64,000 nt of DNA from Sphingobium sp. HWE2-09 (GTDB lineage Bacteria; Pseudomonadota; Alphaproteobacteria; Sphingomonadales; Sphingomonadaceae): the NCBI RefSeq assembly GCF_035989265.1, contig NZ_JAYKZX010000001.1, positions 124,001 through 188,000 of the forward strand, read 5' to 3'. The translations under genes were made by a program, and so were the position numbers. Under the pieces are notes generated by a model, which was not told where the DNA came from, did not search any database, and saw nothing but the letters and a program-made list of their open reading frames with translations. Positions within the stretch are counted from its first letter, which is position 1. Each line of letters opens with the position of its first letter. This document shows positions 62,338-64,000 of this stretch, in pieces.

Positions 62338-64000
62338 CTACTTGCCGAAATGGAAGCGGGCGCCGACCTTGAACGCGCGACCGACCGGATCGAACAGTAT
62401 CTGGTTGGTGCCGCCGGCCGATCCCGGCAGACGCGGCGGGTCGCGATCCAGCACATTGTTGACGGTGGCGAAGAGCTGGAATGTCTGGCCGTTGCCGGTG
62501 CTGACATTCACGCGCGCCGTCAGGTCGAGATAGAAGCGGCTGGGTACGCGATTATTGTCGACGCTGTTGGGTGAGGTGACGGAATAGCCATCCTGGTCGG
62601 GTCCGACGAAGTTGGTCCAGTAGATGCCCGACGGGATATAGCGGCCATGGCCGGTCAACTGGAACTGCCCCATCGTCCATGTCACCACGCCGTCCAGCAC
62701 ATAATCGGGAACGCCCGCCACCGTGCCGGTGCGCACGCCGGTCTGGCCTGCACGATCCACCGCACCCAGCGAGTCGACGGTGGTCAGTTCTTTCGTGATG
62801 TTCGCGATGAATTGCGCGTTCAGTTCGCCCAAGCCGCCAAGCGGCTGACGATATTGCAGTTCGATGTCGTAGCCGCTCGTCTTGAGCGCATTGGAATTAA
62901 GGATGACGTCGCGCACCTGCAAAATCTGGTTATTGGCGTCGCGCGTGATCTGGCTACAGAAATTGGTGGCGCCTTGCGCGCAACGGTTGACGAGCGTCTG
63001 CGCGCCCAATGCGCCGATGGCATCCGCCACCTTGATGTCGTAATAATCGACCGACAGGCGCATACGCCGGAACAGACCACTGCGCGGCGCGAAGACGACG
63101 CCCGCGGTCCAGCTGTCCGCCTTTTCCACCGACAGGTCGGGGTTGGAGCCGGTGATGACGAAGGGGTTGGTCTGCAACCCGCCATTGAGCGGATCGGACA
63201 GACCGATCGAGCGGAGCGTCTGCGGCCCGAACAGTTCGAAGATATTGGGCGCCCGGATATCGCGCGATCGCGTACCGCGCAGACGAAGACCTTCCACCGG
63301 TTCGTAAACCAGCCCCGCCTTCCAGGTCGTGACCGATCCCGTCGTGCTATAATGGGTACGCCGGATCGCGCCGTTGAGATCGAGCGCATAGCCGACCGAT
63401 GAAGCGCGCAGCACGGGAACAGCGATTTCGCCGAACGCTTCCTTCACCGTGACGCCGCCCGACAGCGCAGACCCGTTGAGCGAGTAGAAGCCGTTCGCCG
63501 CGGAAATCGGATCGGCGATGCCGTCCACCGTATCCCGGCGATATTCAGCACCGATCGCGACCGTCACCGGCCCTGCGGGAAGATCGAACAACGCGCCGCG
63601 CAGATCAACGCCCGCGACATGCTGTTCATTGACGGTATGTTGAAACCCATTGCCGGTAATATAATCGACCGAGGCCTGACTGAAGCGTCCTTCTCCGAAC
63701 GGATTGAACGGGACGCAACCGGGATCATTGTTGTTGGGATTGGCGTCGGCATTCACCCGGCAGACGACCTGCCCGCCCGACTGCACCGCATCGACGGCCT
63801 TCAGCAGATTGGCCTGATTGACGAGGTTGGTGGCGCGCTGCGTGAAATTGGTGCGGCCATATTGGTAGAAGGCGTTGACCGTCCACTTGTCGCTAAGCTT
63901 GGCTTCCATGCCCAGCACGCCGCGATAGGTTTCCGTCGTGGATGTGGCACGGCCGGGACCAAGGTCGAACGCGGACTTGCCCAGGATGAAAGACGCGACG
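62338..64000 (-). CDS. TonB-dependent receptor, C-terminal part (5' end outside window)
   Basis: The frame is open to the right edge, so only the last roughly 550 residues are seen. The barrel signatures are plain: GVLGMEAKLSDKWTVNAFYQ, RLRGTRSRDIRAPNIFELFG, SVEKADSWTAGVVFAP, KTSGYDIELQYRQPLG and FATVNNVLDRDPPRLPG. The conserved RDIRAPNIFELF block and NVLDRDPP turn mark the sphingomonad receptor group. The protein ends FHFGK. It heads the operon leading to the AAHS carrier and TfdA-like dioxygenase, so it probably imports their substrate. Confidence 0.93.
   Translation of the reverse strand, partial: VASFILGKSAFDLGPGRATSTTETYRGVLGMEAKLSDKWTVNAFYQYGRTNFTQRATNLVNQANLLKAVDAVQSGGQVVCRVNADANPNNNDPGCVPFNPFGEGRFSQASVDYITGNGFQHTVNEQHVAGVDLRGALFDLPAGPVTVAIGAEYRRDTVDGIADPISAANGFYSLNGSALSGGVTVKEAFGEIAVPVLRASSVGYALDLNGAIRRTHYSTTGSVTTWKAGLVYEPVEGLRLRGTRSRDIRAPNIFELFGPQTLRSIGLSDPLNGGLQTNPFVITGSNPDLSVEKADSWTAGVVFAPRSGLFRRMRLSVDYYDIKVADAIGALGAQTLVNRCAQGATNFCSQITRDANNQILQVRDVILNSNALKTSGYDIELQYRQPLGGLGELNAQFIANITKELTTVDSLGAVDRAGQTGVRTGTVAGVPDYVLDGVVTWTMGQFQLTGHGRYIPSGIYWTNFVGPDQDGYSVTSPNSVDNNRVPSRFYLDLTARVNVSTGNGQTFQLFATVNNVLDRDPPRLPGSAGGTNQILFDPVGRAFKVGARFHFGK

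Overview
The window is GC-rich, densely coded DNA from what looks like an alphaproteobacterium of the Sphingomonadaceae (Sphingobium/Sphingomonas/Novosphingobium type). The pointers are two large TonB-dependent receptors, many catabolic oxygenases and hydrolases, Tat-type leaders, frequent ATGA stop/start overlaps, and a short palindromic intergenic repeat of the CCCCGGCGAA(A/G)GCC kind. The genus is an inference. I saw no tRNA, rRNA, CRISPR array, transposase or integrase.

Region 1 (1-29399) is a dense catabolic block. It holds the tail of an alpha/beta hydrolase, four luciferase-like flavin monooxygenases (two pairs), a DUF1330 protein, and a long leftward operon (11622 to 3402). In order of transcription that operon encodes an HMG-CoA lyase-like enzyme, an isochorismatase-type amidase, two PuuE/allantoinase-like deacetylases, a LeuC/LeuD pair, an isocitrate lyase/PEP mutase-family lyase, a zinc alcohol dehydrogenase and a frameshifted alpha/beta hydrolase. 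Divergent from it is a CaiB-type CoA-transferase with a second LeuC/LeuD pair. Further on are more alpha/beta hydrolases, an APH-type kinase, an MFS carrier, a methyltransferase, an M24 peptidase-fold protein and a TonB receptor.

Region 2 (29681-45515) holds a GH3 glycosidase, a GPH-type symporter, a DUF1838 protein, a Tat-exported hydrolase, an IclR regulator with a divergent aldehyde dehydrogenase, hydantoinase/oxoprolinase subunits A and B with a second isochorismatase-type amidase, and a second aldehyde dehydrogenase with an FAD aromatic hydroxylase.

Region 3 (45652-59954) is a sugar/sugar-acid block: a beta-helix/beta-propeller fusion, a broken gluconokinase, a FadR-type regulator, a GntP gluconate permease, a stand-alone LuxR-type DNA-binding domain, a Gfo/Idh/MocA oxidoreductase, an SMP-30 lactonase, a GH2 beta-galactosidase, a DUF3237 protein, glycerate kinase and hydroxypyruvate-type reductase. 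Region 4 (59964-64000) returns to aromatic-type catabolism: a TfdA-like dioxygenase, an AAHS-type MFS carrier and the C-terminal part of another TonB receptor.

The most notable signal is a repeated operator-like sequence, YTATCCGNNNNNCGG. It lies in the control regions of at least five separate transcription units of regions 1 and 2, and is a perfect palindrome in front of the IclR gene. It suggests one IclR-controlled regulon joining monooxygenases, alpha/beta hydrolases, TonB uptake, aldehyde dehydrogenase and FAD hydroxylase. The gene content fits uptake, oxygenation, C-N (lactam/amide) hydrolysis, hydration of an unsaturated dicarboxylate, CoA activation and lyase cleavage of some complex, perhaps N-heterocyclic or glycosylated, substrate. 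The substrate itself cannot be read from the sequence.
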